This document shows, piece after piece, positions 12,501 to 24,462 of a stretch of 64,000 nt of DNA. Each line of letters begins with the position of its first letter. Position 1 is the stretch's first letter. Source of the DNA: Ecdyonurus torrentis (taxonomy: Eukaryota; Arthropoda; Insecta; Ephemeroptera; Heptageniidae); the NCBI GenBank assembly GCA_949318235.1, contig OX439128.1, forward strand, positions 48,762,432-48,826,431. The letters run 5' to 3'. The position numbers and the translations under genes were made by a program. The notes beneath the pieces are model-generated. The model did not search any database and was not told where the DNA came from. It saw nothing but the letters and a program-made list of their open reading frames with translations.

Positions 12501-13139
12501 CCTTAAAATTAGAAAATGTTGATTTCCCTATGGTATTGCCAATGTATTTTATATCCTGTCAAAAAAAAATGCTTTTCTAAAATACTAGTGTCCCCAATCA
12601 ATACAGGATACTGACCAATATATAAATATAGGATGGGACAATTATAGTAGGGACTATAACCAAATTATCAAAAATATCTGAATCACTTTCAACAAACAAA
12701 AATTAAATGATATTATACAGTATAGAATTATATGAAATTGAAAATTTAGAGTAAATTAAAATTATGTGAAAATGTGGTTTGAGAGTATTTCAAGTGTAAG
12801 TACGTGTAATGTGAAAGAGGTCGTCACATATGAAGTGATTGAAGAGACAATGAGAAACTGTGCGGGGAAGATTTACGTATACGTACAGTAGAAAGTATGC
12901 ACTTCGCGTCAATCTCTCTCTTTCTCTCGCGGCTATAGCAAACATTATACGTTGTTAAATTTGATTGAAATGTTAAATTAAATATACAGATTCATAGTAT
13001 ATACTTTTAGTGTATGGCTGTATACTTTTAGGAGCTAGAATACTGTGAATATCACGTATTCAATTTTATGTCAGCTTCAGTTTTGGTGACTTTAACGCAC
13101 GCAAATTCTCTTTCGCGAGGTTGTTTTAAAACATACTCT
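9551..13139. other. AT-rich intergenic sequence, no gene seen
   Basis: No exon-like or RNA-like signal was recognised. The short open frames (for example around 11361-11653 on both strands) lack codon structure or family resemblance and overlap each other antisense. A TC-rich patch starts at about 13137. Confidence 0.65.
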
Positions 13140-13307
13140 CTCTCTGACTCTCTTTCTCTCTCTCTCTCTCTCTGACTGAATTTTTAATACTGTAAGGCCC
13201 AAGCTTGATAGGATAATTAAGAAGGTCCTGATAGAGCCCCATATTAATTTCAGCAATCCCCTAACTTCCTAATGTTTCAAAAAAAAAAAAAAAAAAAAAA
13301 AAAAAAT
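13137..13307. repeat. TC-rich tract and poly-A
   Basis: TC dinucleotide runs at 13137-13172 and a 28-base poly-A tract at about 13279-13306. The poly-A could be the tail of a retroposed fragment, but no body was recognised. Confidence 0.7.
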
Positions 13308-13880
13308 GCGAGCAACTTTTGAAATACAAATTCAACATTTCTTTATTGCCACTCACCTTACAATCAAATATGCAGTACATGATTACAATTGTTGAAGGTT
13401 ATATACATGGAATCGTCAACTTACACACTAGCATATAATATTATATAATATAATATACAGAATGTTGTGTGTACAACATATAAAATTAGACATAATATAT
13501 TATTAAAATCAATATGAATTATTCACATAATTATTCAATATTTTTATAGTCGAAGTATTCATTCAATCTGTATAGAAACATTTATCAAGTAGGTAACATT
13601 ACAAATGACGAGAGGACATTTTTACACATCACATTACAAAGATTTTAGAATTTTAGAAATTCAAGTTTCCGCCAAAAAAAAAAAAAGGTTCTACTATAAT
13701 TTGTAATATATATACATTGAGTTATTGCATTTATGTTATGCCTATTTATTTATTTTTTCTGCCAATGTATGTACTTCTTCAATAACTGATGTACAATAAT
13801 TTGTGTAAAAAAGAAAATGAAAAAAAAAAAAAAAAAAAAAAAAAAAACGTTTGCACCTGCAGTACTTTTTTTTTCTGATA
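13308..13880. other. AT-rich sequence with poly-A, no gene seen
   Basis: Includes AATATTATATAATATAATATA-like alternation near 13435-13455 and a long poly-A at about 13819-13847. Nothing gene-like was found. Confidence 0.6.
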
Positions 13881-14101
13881 TACAGTCAACTGGGGTGACT
13901 TTGAACGCCCGGGGTGACTTTGAACACCCAATTATCTCTGTCTTGGGGCCTCATTTTAGAAATTTGAAGAATCTTAATTTTGTTCAAATTTGTTTTTGAT
14001 CTTAATGACATGTTTCAAAATTTTGAAATGAGTGCCCAAAGTAGAGATAAATGGGTGTTCAAAGTCACCCCGGGCGTTCAAAGTCACCCCGGTTGACTGT
14101 A
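13881..14101. mobile_element. MITE with ~50-bp terminal inverted repeats
   Basis: A 221-bp element beginning TACAGTCAAC and ending GTTGACTGTA, with near-perfect 50-bp inverted arms. Each arm holds two tandem copies of GGGGTGACTTTGAAC separated by (A/G)CCC-type spacers. The terminal TA is consistent with a TA target duplication (Tc1/mariner-like). It is non-coding. Confidence 0.88.
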
Positions 14102-14621
14102 CAATATTATAGTGTAGGCAAGGTATAAATTATATATTAAAAATTAGGCCAATAGTAAGTTTAGATGTATATAAATTAGACTATTACAGTAAACTTTTAG
14201 TAAAGAACCAAGGACAATCAAAATGTAATTTTAATATATTTATAATGTTAAATTTAAAGTGAATTTGTATACGAGTTCCACATAAAATTATAATTTTCTA
14301 TCATCAATGATAGATTTAGTTTTGTTTTGTTTTGCTTTTTTTTTTTTTTTTTTTTTTATTATTATTATTATTTTTTTTTTTAGCATTGCACATTTAACGA
14401 TCTGTAACTGTATCATCGTAAGAAAACTTGTACTTTCAATCTTGCTATACAGCTTCAACTGTATATTCTCTCTCAATGCTTTATTTAGAATATGCGTGTC
14501 TAAATTTTTAGGTCATTCATATGAATATTCCATAATAGGAACAACATTTAAGTACATTATTGCATGTACACATTTAAAATATAATATAATCGTCTGTAAG
14601 CAAATAAAGATACATTTTTGA

Positions 14622-15412
14622 AAGAGTGAGGTTTAGACCTCATTACATCTCTGGCCCACTCTTCCATCTTAACCCCTGAAACCCCGCAGCCAAAGTATAA
14701 GGCTATATGAATATAGCCTAGTACAAACAACCAACCCCTGAAATAGTTTATAATAAATAATAATAATATATAAAGCAAGTTTTAATTTGAATATAATAAG
14801 AAAAAATATATATATATAGCAAAACGAGAGAGAAAACAATACTGATATATATTATATACATTAGTATATACTACATTGAATTCATGGTTTTGGTTAGACT
14901 TGTAAATGAGTAAAAGGAAGATAATATAATAGTTGACGTAAATAATACACATGGCAGTGAGTGGAGACTTTAAATGAGGTACTATACGGTAACTTGATTT
15001 CAAAAAGTAAATACTATACTCAAAAAGTTGAATTTATCACCATGGAAAACAACTTAGAGTTTTGAAATTTATCATCATGTTAATTTCTCCCTTACTTGTT
15101 AGTTATTAGATCTACATTTTCTTTTATAGGCAGTGTTGATACAATTAAATTTCAAATAACATCAAAAAGTAGGTGGTAAACTTTTAAATATAAGAAAATT
15201 ACAATTCCTTCAAAATATAACTTGAGAGTTAACTTTTTTAAGTCTCCCAACTTGTTTGAGTTCCACGGCTGTACATTCTCAATTCATTAATTCATAATGT
15301 TTGTCTTTCGTTCGTATATTATGTACATTAAATGTATTATGTATATTAAATTGTTGCCGAGGTTTAGATGTAAGAGTGGGCCAGACATTTAGTCAGGCTT
15401 AAACCTCGCCCT
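14622..15412. mobile_element. Possible 790-bp element with ~45-bp inverted ends
   Basis: The left end reads GAGGTTTAGACC, a short spacer, then TCTGGCCCACTCTTCCATCT. The right end, read as reverse complement, gives GCGAGGTTTAAGCC, a spacer, then TCTGGCCCACTCTTACATCT. The two ends therefore form an imperfect inverted repeat. A further copy of this end occurs at 29573-29620. The interior is AT-rich and has no coding signal. Confidence 0.55.
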
Positions 15413-16063
15413 AAAATAATAATAATAATAAAGACAATTATTTAATTTTGTGAGATCTAATACGTTTTTTTTTTTTTTTTCCATTGTATAAATTTTAAGT
15501 TGTCTACTACCAATTTTATTTTAATTTCATTGTGAATAAGAAAAGACAAACAGTAAAATAAAATGAAATTAGTAATATGAAAATTAGAGTTGAATAATTG
15601 TTGGTTGTCGTAAAAATTACAACGGTATGTTGCTAATTAATCCTTCGTCTTCTTTTGACTTAAGTATTTTATTATATATATTTTTTAAACATCATACTTA
15701 TTTTTACGCTCTATACAGCTTCCACATAACACAATGTCGGTACCAAGCAAAATTAAATACTAAATAATGAAATATTTTTATTATTATATTATGTACTATA
15801 ATGCACATACATTTTTTAATGTTTCGAGCGCATTATTGAATTTATTTCATACTAATTTATAACATTGTTACGTTATATATTAATAGGGCTGATAAATTGT
15901 ATTTGTTGGCATGTATGGTTTTTATGTATTTTATATATATATCAGAAAATGCATGAAATTATTCTCGTACGTAATTATAAAATGTATAATTTATAATTAT
16001 AGATAGAAGCAATATGCTTTTCAGACTCAATTACTTAATTTTTACAGAATATATGATGCCCAC

Positions 16064-16066
<3 letters not shown>

Positions 16067-16108
<42 letters not shown>
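16067..16108. repeat. TC microsatellite
   Basis: Dinucleotide TC run with one TTTC interruption. Confidence 0.95.
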
Positions 16109-16392
16109 AATTGGGAACTGTAGAATTAAAAAAAAAATCTCGATACGAGAATTCAAAGATATAATTTGAATGCTAAAAGACTTATGAACGAGTTCATCGC
16201 CTTATTCCCAATTTTTATATTTCTTGATTCTTCGAGTAGATGGTTCGCCCCCTTTCCCTCTCTACTTCCCCATTAACATTTTAACACAAACTACAGTATG
16301 TAGATACTACATACCACATAAAATATACTATTATCGGTGATGAAAATCCTCTATTAGCTTAAAACACCTAAAAGTATGTCTAGCATAATACC

Positions 16393-16540
16393 TTATTTTA
16401 ATATTTCCGGCCTCAGTGATGTAGTTTTCTAAAAAAAAAAAAACAAAAAAAAAAACAAATTTAAACATGTTCCCGCAGTACTAACGGATAGGAAATTAGG
16501 GGACCCTAAGCTTTTCTCGCGCACCTTACTGATAAACTCC
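16393..16540. repeat. Dispersed repeat, copy 1
   Basis: Shares the ordered blocks TTTTAATATTTC, GTAGTTTTCTAAAAAAA, GGATAGGAAATTAGGGG, AGCTTTTCTC and ATAAACTCC with 54201-54355 in a myosin intron. The alignment extends over about 150 bp with small gaps. The family is unknown. Confidence 0.65.
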
Positions 16541-17660
16541 TTAAGTTTAATACTTTTTTCAATGTTAATTAAGATTTATTTTTCGAATTCAACTTACTTA
16601 ATTAAATATTTCATCAATTTGCTTTTCTTTCATTTTTACAACACCATATAGGGTAGGGCTCTATATTTGAGCCAAAAGCCAAAAGCGTAGTGTGAAGTAA
16701 CTCGTATACCATGCAAAACGTTACTATTTTATTCACTTCGACACAACAGGTAAAAATGTCATATTTTGTCTCCAAGCTGCAAATTTTCTATCAGTTAATT
16801 ATATTTACACATGTTTACAAGTTGTAAAAGCTCTGACCGCATTCGTCATAAATATTGAATATTGTCACTGATATAATTTTACACAAAGCCGTCATGTTAT
16901 CTCTTGCACACCTGCGGGGGTAGTGTATACGAAAATTCAACCATTATCTCAGGTTTTTCAAGAAACTAAATCCCATTTTAAAAGCAACGCGATTGCAATT
17001 CGTGAAGAGGCTTTAAAGTTAAAAATTAGTTCGCGAAGGTATTAGACAACTAGTAGACAACTATTGACTGTTCTCCTTGTTTCAACTTCGCCTAAAATAT
17101 ATTTCAAAACATATTTTCTCTACGTCATTTATTTGATATGCGTATTATTGCTCCTAAAACGGTTGAAAATGAAATAATAATAATAATATAAAATTTGAAC
17201 ATTTTTTTGATATAAGTCTAATCTTGGACTAAAAAGTAAATTACGATCCTTAATCGTGATGGTTTGCAGACTATGGAATTCATATGAAGTATTCTATTCC
17301 GGATGAGTTCTGCATACCAAATAAAATATAATGCTTTAATTTTTCACGTAAAGAGGAAATACTTTAGCTGTAAGTTATGATTTTATTTATTAGTAAGAGA
17401 AAGCGTGGTATCCGTTGTATTTTTTTTTTATATATATATAAAAATATAATTGGTAAATCATTATCATATTTTTATACTTAAAAATCATTATATTATTTCG
17501 TTCCAAAACACAGCTCAGTATTAAATACACTCTATTTAACAAAATTATCATTTTATTAACTTTTTTTTTGTTACTTTGGTAGGTAAACAAGACTTAATTT
17601 TACTGGTAATTATTTAATTCATTTCTCCAGAAAACACTTATCAGAAAACTATTTTATTTG

Positions 17661-17695
<35 letters not shown>

Positions 17696-18648
17696 TAGAA
17701 TATTGATTTATTATTCGCTTTAAATACACGACTTGTTTTTCTGATTTTTATTCGAGTTCTCCATGAAATTGATGAATTACTAAAATATATTTGCATTGTT
17801 GAAATTTTAGTTTTTTTTTTTTTTTTTTTTTTCTTTTCCTCTCTTTCTCAAGAGAAAAAGCATTGAGTAAAACAACTCAAGCACTAAGTTTTCAAAAATA
17901 GGAAATATTTTGTAGTGCTCTCTGTTATATCAAATTATATTTCTATTAAAATCATTTCTCTCATCCTGCAATCATAATTCATATTATACTAAATGTTTTA
18001 GCTAAGATTATTGTTGTTTTAGAAAACAAATAAAAATTATACTCAAAACAAGCTTCTTCTTCTTCTTCTTCTTCTTCTTTTCTTTTCTTTTATTTTATTT
18101 TATTTTTTTTACATTGCAAACATATAAAAATATGTTGACGATTCATTTCAATTCTTCTTCATTTAAAGCATAAAATGTCATTCGTATGTAAACTCATCAA
18201 ATGAGTAATACTGTTTATATTTATTAAAAAATATATTTTAAAGTCTCTTAAACAAATTTAGATTGTTTTTATTATTATTATTTATTTTTTTTACGATGCA
18301 TAATTATGGTAAATTAATATATAAATAATAAAGAAACCATAGAGAAAGGACTCTTATTGTACATTTCCGTTCTTACTTTATGTGTTTTTGCTTTACTATA
18401 TTATTGTGTTTGATTATATGGATATGCATTCCTATAGATAATTTAATTAACGTAACGCTCCATACATAAATACAGTACATACTTATATGGTATTTTCTTT
18501 AGGCAATAGAATAACATTTTATGTGTTTAAAATACATTGTCTTAATTCCATATTTTATAAAAAATTGAAGCACTCAAAGTGTATTTGACTTAGACTGTGA
18601 ATTATTATTGGTATAGTTGTATGATTCAAGAACTTACTTGAAAAATAA

Positions 18649-18874
18649 TACACGGAAAAAATTATTTATGCCATTTATGCTGCACTGAATAATTATTCTA
18701 CATTAGCACAAATGTTGATATTTTTGGTATAACATAGGTACGCTGAATATCTTAACTATTATTCTATGTATAATAGCTGTACAATATAGCATAAATTATG
18801 ATGTTATACAACATAATTGTTGTCATCACATTGAGCTATAGCATAATTATTACGTATTTATTTTTGTCCGTGTA
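18649..18874. mobile_element. MITE family E, copy 1
   Basis: A 226-bp AT-rich element with inverted ends TACACGGAAAAAA and TTTTTGTCCGTGTA. Inside are shared blocks such as TTTATGCTGCA, GCTGTACAATATA, CATAAATTATGA and GAGCTATAG. A diverged copy lies at 24463-24661, and a more distant one may lie at 38290-38490. Confidence 0.75.
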
Positions 18875-18974
18875 ATTTGCAGATATTACTCAAAATTATT
18901 CTCGCTCACTGTTAGTAGCTAGACAATTAATAATAGAGCATCACCTGCTATATTACAATAGATAACTATATTGT

Positions 18975-19262
18975 ATAAGTGAGCACCACGTGACGTCACT
19001 ATGACGTAACTTCAAGTTCGTATTGCAGACGTATAGCGTATGCACCTGTTTTGCTATGAACCGTAACGTTAGTCTGTGATTGGTCGTTGTTACCTACAGT
19101 CAGCAGCCGCCCGTCTTTCTTGCTGGATTGCCGCTAGTTACCTATACGTTTTTGTTTCCTCTTCTATACCTTAAAATGTGTTTTTAGTGAGGATTGAGTG
19201 TGTTAAAAAAAAAAGTGTGTACCTGCCTTTATGGCTCTCGATGTATCTGACACCCTGAGGGG
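18975..19262 (+). promoter_or_regulatory. Candidate promoter and untranslated first exon of Myo7a
   Basis: The patch is less AT-rich than its surroundings. It contains an overlapping E-box/CRE CACGTGACGTCA (18987-18998), a second CRE-like TGACGTAA (19003-19010), an inverted CCAAT box (ATTGG, 19079-19083) and initiator-like CAGTCAGC near 19097. It ends at a strong donor, GAGGGG|GTAAGTCAG, with the last exon base at 19262. The next acceptor upstream of a known exon is TTTGTTTCAG|GTGCCG at 37961/37962, which precedes the myosin ATG. Joining the two would give a 5' UTR of about 200 nt and an 18.7-kb first intron. No transcript evidence is available, and the link is inference. Confidence 0.4.
19231..19262 (+). 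other. Possible uORF start in the 5' leader
   Basis: ATGGCTCTCGATG opens a frame in the candidate first exon. If spliced to 37962 it would encode MALDVSDTLRGCRCLVN (17 codons) and stop at TAA 37981-37983, six bases before the myosin ATG at 37990. The peptide is not an alternative myosin N-terminus because the stop precedes and is out of frame with the main start. The call depends on the splice model. Confidence 0.3.
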
Positions 19263-20750
19263 GTAAGTCAGAGAGAGAAATAGAGATAGGGTGCAAAATA
19301 TTATTACGTATTAAGTGCCAATGTTGAAAAATACTTATGTGGATTACTATATTGGATAATATGTTCGTAACTGGATTACCTGCGCTGTTTGTGGATTATC
19401 GTATTATACGTTAGGTAAGTAATATAATAAGGTCTCTTTATAACAAATACTTAATGTGTTATATATACCGCATAGCTATAGAATTTTAGTCAAAACAGAG
19501 TAACGTCAAAGTAATTTTTTTTTTTTTTTTAAATAATACAGTATGAGTAAAAATCAGGTGCATTCACACACATATTCTTAAATTTGTTGTAACTTTTGCT
19601 CAGCAAAATAATTTTTCTCATTTGAAACTGCTATTTTACAATTTGCTGCGCAAAGTTATAACAAAATTTAAGAATATGTGCATAACAATGAAAAAATTTC
19701 AAACACATTTTGCAATCAGTATTAAAATAAATTATACGAATTTCAAATTTCAAATACTCGTATGTAGCGCTATATTTATTTAAATTATTTATGGTTATCG
19801 TTTATTTCATCGGCATGAAGTGTTCTTAAAATGAAAAAAATGTATTTAAATGGTGTAAAATTTTCAAAAATTGTGTATCAATTTCATATCAATATATTTT
19901 AAGGTTTCTTTATAGTTGTTTCAAATTCTAAATTACAATTACTTCAATTTCTGTATTATTTTAAAGTAGCTTAAAAATTAATAAATTGAACAATTAATTT
20001 TTATAATCTGCTGTAGTAACGTACAGAAAGAAAGAAAAAAAAAAAAGAGGGGCGTGTACCGTAATTGACGGTTATTGTTTTACACATAAAAGAAAACTAT
20101 AAAACACTGTAATTTTATTTTATAATGATTCCATTGAAAAGAAAGTTAATGAAAAAAAAAATATTTGAGTAAATTTCTAACTAGTTATAAATATACATTA
20201 TTCATTAAAACAAAAATTAAAAGAGAATTTTAATGTGAGAAATTAAACAAAAATTAATATTCAATATTTTTTTAGTGTTTTCTAATCTGTGACCATAGCT
20301 AATAAAAATAAAAGTTGTAATTAGTAATATAATAAAATATAAATCTTAAGATATTTATGTACAAACTTTTCTTGCTAAAGCATAAAATTGTTTAACAATA
20401 AGGCTCTTCAAAATAATGGATTTCTTTTTTAATTAATATAGCATTTAAAATAGTTTTTAAATTTTAGAAAAATGATGAAAATATATAAAATTTAATCTAA
20501 ACTTGAAAAATCTTCTTCCTACCCAGAGGGATGATATAATATACTGTACCATAAATAAGCATCGTTATATAATAGATAACGTACAAACTTTGATGTGAAA
20601 TTTTGCTCTATTTTCCTATTATGGTAAAACTATAATTTTTATCATACCAGTGAATTTAAATATCATTGCAAGTATATTATGTGATTATGACAATGAAATT
20701 TAAAGTATATTATAGTGATTTGTATACTGAAATAAAATGGATAGATAATA
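19263..20750. other. AT-rich sequence, no gene seen
   Basis: In the preferred model this is the start of a long first intron. It holds a poly-T tract at about 19518-19532, the imperfect inverted repeat at 19555-19685 and otherwise AT-rich DNA. No coding signal was seen. Confidence 0.6.
19555..19685. repeat. Imperfect inverted repeat (~130 bp)
   Basis: The left arm contains CACACATATTCTTAAATTTG and AACTTTTGCTCAGCAAA; the right arm has TTTGCTGCGCAAAGTTATAA and AATTTAAGAATATGTGCA. It would fold into a hairpin and is probably a small MITE remnant. Confidence 0.65.
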
Positions 20751-22246
20751 GTTTTTATTGAGGCCACAAAAGGTACAAAACCCACTGAAGTGGTCCTCTG
20801 ATATACTTGCTGTTAGAGGTTTAATATGACATTTTATGTTACTTTTTTTTTTAACGAGTAGTTAAACGAGAGTACATCACAAATTTAGGCAAAGTAAAAT
20901 ATTTTAACTCATAACAGCTTATGTGTTTGTTTATTTTATGACTTAAAGCTTAAGTATTGTATGCAGATTTTATGGATGTTGGTTTATTCTTCAGTAATCC
21001 TTCATTAAACTGCAAAAATCGGAAGTGGATGATATTTGTGGGCGATAATGCAAACTTAAAGGGGAAGTTCAGGGTTTACAACATGGCTTCTTCAATGTTA
21101 GATAATGAAATGAACTGTTCATTAACTCATATATGATGCCCCAAAGCCCATCCATAGCCCCATGGTAGCCCCGCAAACTTACGCTCATCCTGCAAGATAT
21201 GCAACCCGCTGCAACATTTTTTTTTTATAGTTAAGCCGTCGTAAGTATGACGTAAAAGATATGGGATGAGTTGCATATCTCGCAGGATGATCACGAGTTT
21301 GCGGGGCTACAGAAGGGCTTTGGGTCATCATTGTTTCTCATTATCTAACATTGAAGAAGCCATGTTGTAAACCCTGAACTTCCTCTTTAAGATCTCGCAA
21401 TGTGTAGTCTTGACTTAGCTATTGGCTTCTACATACTGTGCCTTAAATTGCAATCAAAATATCATTTTTTAATTTTATTGATGAACAAAAATTAAGGAAT
21501 ATTGTAATGACTTACAATTTATGTTTTCCGATGCACTTATATAGAGAATTAGACATGGTTAATGAATTTGATTTTACTAAATTAAAAAACAAATAACAAT
21601 ATAATAAATAAAAAGGCAAGATTTTGCAATTTGTAAGAGAGTATACACTTATCTCAGTTAACCTAAATTCAACAAATTATTTACCTTTACATTGCAAGTA
21701 CTGTATCATATTTAATTTAATGACAAAAAAAAGTAAATAAATAAGTAATAGCAATCATAAAATAATGATACAACATATCCAGTTATCATTATCTTTTATT
21801 TACTTTACAAAGTTCATTGCTAGAAAGCAATAAATAAAATAAATATCATATATATGTTATATATATTTTTTAGAATTTTTATATTAATCTAAAAGCTTAG
21901 AGAATCACATTCTTTTGTGACATTATAAGATATTTATTATTTTTTTTTATATAATATATACCTCAATAAAATGATTTTAAGTGATGAAATTTTGGTTGCG
22001 GTGGGAGAAAAAAAAAGTATGATAATTTTCATAGAATAACACTGAAAAATAAATAACTCATACGTTAGCTTTTGATCAGGGCTAATATAGTTGAGCGCTA
22101 CGTTAAATTAAAGGTTATTAAAATTAAATAAGTGTATGTAATGTATAGTTATGAAAATATTAAATTACTCTGTCCATAAGATATTGTTAAAAGAAATCAG
22201 AGGACTATGAAGTGGGTTTGTACCTTATTGGCCACTAAATAAAAAC
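20751..22246. mobile_element. 1.5-kb element with ~50-bp terminal inverted repeats
   Basis: The left end reads TTTTTATTGAGGCCAC, then AAAAGGTACAAAACCCACT and GGTCCTCTGAT. The right end (22196-22246) is its reverse complement with few mismatches (ATCAGAGGACTATGAAGTGG, GTTTGTACCTTATTGGCC, AAATAAAAAC). The interior is AT-rich and non-coding, and encloses a separate foldback element at 21055-21391. Its superfamily is undetermined. Confidence 0.75.
21055..21391. mobile_element. Foldback element D nested in the 20751-22246 element
   Basis: 337 bp with inverted arms of about 55 bp. The left end CTTAAAGGGGAAGTTCAGGG continues with TTTACAACATGGCTTCTTC; the right end is the reverse complement, finishing CCTGAACTTCCTCTTTAAG. 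Inner arms also pair (GATGCCCCAAAGCCC / GGGCTTTGGGTCATC; ATCCTGCAAGATATGCAAC / GTTGCATATCTCGCAGGAT). It is non-coding. Confidence 0.85.
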
Positions 22247-23271
22247 CATTTTTACCGAAATTGTGTTGCATCAACTTAAAGATTAAAGATTTTATTGCGC
22301 TTCCATGGCATGTCTTTTGCACGTCGTTACAATTCAATACAAACATATTATATAACAAAACACACTTAATGTGTAACGTACATATGTAATGTAAAGAGTA
22401 ATGTTACTGTAAATTACCCATATCTAATATACAGTCTATGCATCATCGATTTATCTCAATTAGTGAAAAGTAAATAACTATATATATTTATTCGTTTTAA
22501 ATTTTTAAGCTCTAAGAAAACAATTTATCAGCAGTATATTATAGCTGCCAAATAGTCTGAATTCACAGTGAAACCTATGCATATTTAAAAAGTCATTTCC
22601 AAAATATCTGTTTTTTAATGTGTCAGATTCACATTACTTTATAAAGGGGCCCGCGGTATCCCGGGGGCCTCCCTTTATATCGTTAGTTACTACGTACATT
22701 TTAGAGGTATATACAATCTTCAGGACCGTATACAGACAAAAGAACCGCAGACAAAAGGCCCTCCTAGGATAGAAGACCCTACCTTTGCGCAGCCCTTCAG
22801 TATGCTGAATTTTTTTTCGAGGGCCTTGTGTGCGATTCAGGGCCCTTTTTGCTAAGAGAAAAACGTTTGTCACGATAAAAATGCCCACTTTTCCTGTAGT
22901 TTTATGGTCGCTGAAAACAGTTTTAACCCAGGATGAATATGGATATTAAAATCTATATGCCACATATTAAAAATTAGGGTACATACAAGAATATTTATGA
23001 GAAAAGAAATGTTCTACAAAGTTAATAATTTTCTTGCCACAAAAGAGCTGTATAAAAGTGTGTTTATTTTATAATTATAAATATATGTATGAATGTGTGA
23101 TGATTGTTACGATGTTCTTCTAGGCTTGGACTGACCATAAGGTGAATTGTGATGATCATAAGGCTGGCCTAGCAATCTGGCTTTTTTTTTTTTTTTTTAT
23201 TTTTTTTTTATATATATTTTTTTTTTAGCCGCAGTCCGACTCTGCATTCTATACTGTAAAGTCATGGAACG
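22247..23271. other. AT-rich sequence with a GC-rich hairpin, no gene seen
   Basis: Most of this stretch is AT-rich with no gene signal. At about 22640-22678 TATAAAGGGGCCCGCGG pairs with CCGGGGGCCTCCCTTTATA across a short loop, and a second GGGCCC lies at 22840-22846. The GGGCCC-rich ends resemble fossil DNA-transposon termini, but I could not define an element. Poly-T tracts lie at 23184-23228. Confidence 0.5.
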
Positions 23272-23583
23272 TATAGGGTAGTTTCTTTCATGTTAAAGTC
23301 GACGTCATAAGTGAGTATTAAATAACATTGGCCGGTATAGAAAAATGGCATATTTTGCCAGTTTAAAAATACTTCGCAATTTTTTTAAGAGCATTAATTC
23401 TGTTAACAGGTTGTATTAGTACCTCAAGTATGCAAGAAAAATAATAATGACCAAAAAATAGCTAATTTTCCAAAGAAAATAGTCAAAAACTACGTTTGTC
23501 CTATGCTGAGCAATGTTATTCATAATTGCTCAAGAAGAGCATCGAAAAGCACACAGAATGACGTCATGTGTGCACACCCTATA
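23272..23583. mobile_element. MITE family C, copy 2 (inverted)
   Basis: 312 bp, opposite orientation to the copies at 1135 and 31415. Ends are TATAGGGTAGT and ACACACCCTATA-like; internal blocks GTTAAAGTCGACGTC, TTTGTCCTATGCTGAGCAATG and GAATGACGTCATG are shared with the family. Confidence 0.8.
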
Positions 23584-24462
23584 CTAAAATCTTCAAATAT
23601 TGTCACGCTACTCATTCATGAGTCCTATGAATGTATAATATGTTTTTCAGTGTAGAAATCCTATGTGTGTAATGTGACGTTATCTTCTCCTATACTAAAA
23701 ATTATTATACACGTTGAATTGTGATACCTTCTGTCCATCATTCACTTTTGTTTACATATTTCTTTATCTATCTTGTATATAACCCACTTCACACTGTTAA
23801 CTTTTCTGTCTGTCGTGTATCTCATATTCTCTTGGGAATTTCAATACTTAGGGTCATTTTTCATGCAACTTAAATTGTTCACATAAAATTAGAAAAAAAG
23901 AAAACAAATTTATATATATAAAATGTAGCACAATTAACAATTATTTTGTTACACTGTTAATGAGTTTTTATCTGCTATTTGTACTGCACTGTACGTGAAA
24001 TATAAATTAGTATAATTCTTTACAATTAATTTAACAAATTTTATCATGCGAGATCAAAAACTTTATTAATATAATACAATGTGTTTTGTTTTTAATTTTG
24101 CAACTTCTTTGTTATTAAAGAACAATATATATTATATTTAAATATATTTTAAGAGTATATATATATATATAATATACTCTTAAAAATCATTATGATAAGA
24201 ATGAAACCCGCATGAAAAAGAACTAATGAGATACATAAATTTAAAATTTGTAATGTGGGTCTATCACACCTGTAAATGTTTTGAAAAGTGACATTTCTAT
24301 TCTATACATATCACTTTTATATGCATTTATTCTAGTGTTTTGTTAGTTTACCGCATATCTAATTTGTTCACTCATAAGAAATGACACATAATAGACATTG
24401 ACAGAAGGGAAAAGTCAGAAAGACTTATTGTCTCACAAACGCTTATGGCACTAGAAAAGTCC
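23584..24462. other. AT-rich sequence, no gene seen
   Basis: Includes a perfect-looking AT hairpin at about 24149-24182 (TAAGAGTATATATATATA with TATAATATACTCTTA). Nothing gene-like was found. Confidence 0.6.

Larger units (their letters stand above)
15413..18648. other. AT-rich sequence, no gene seen
   Basis: Holds poly-T tracts (15466-15480, 17667-17692, 17813-17832), a TC microsatellite (16067-16108), a CTT/TTTTA tract (18053-18110) and one copy of a dispersed repeat (16393-16540). No exon, tRNA or conserved peptide was recognised. Confidence 0.6.

Noticed and set aside
19231..19262. Alternative N-terminus for myosin VIIa (MALDVSDTLRG...)
   Set aside because: If spliced to 37962 the frame hits TAA at 37981-37983 and is not in frame with MVIVTR.
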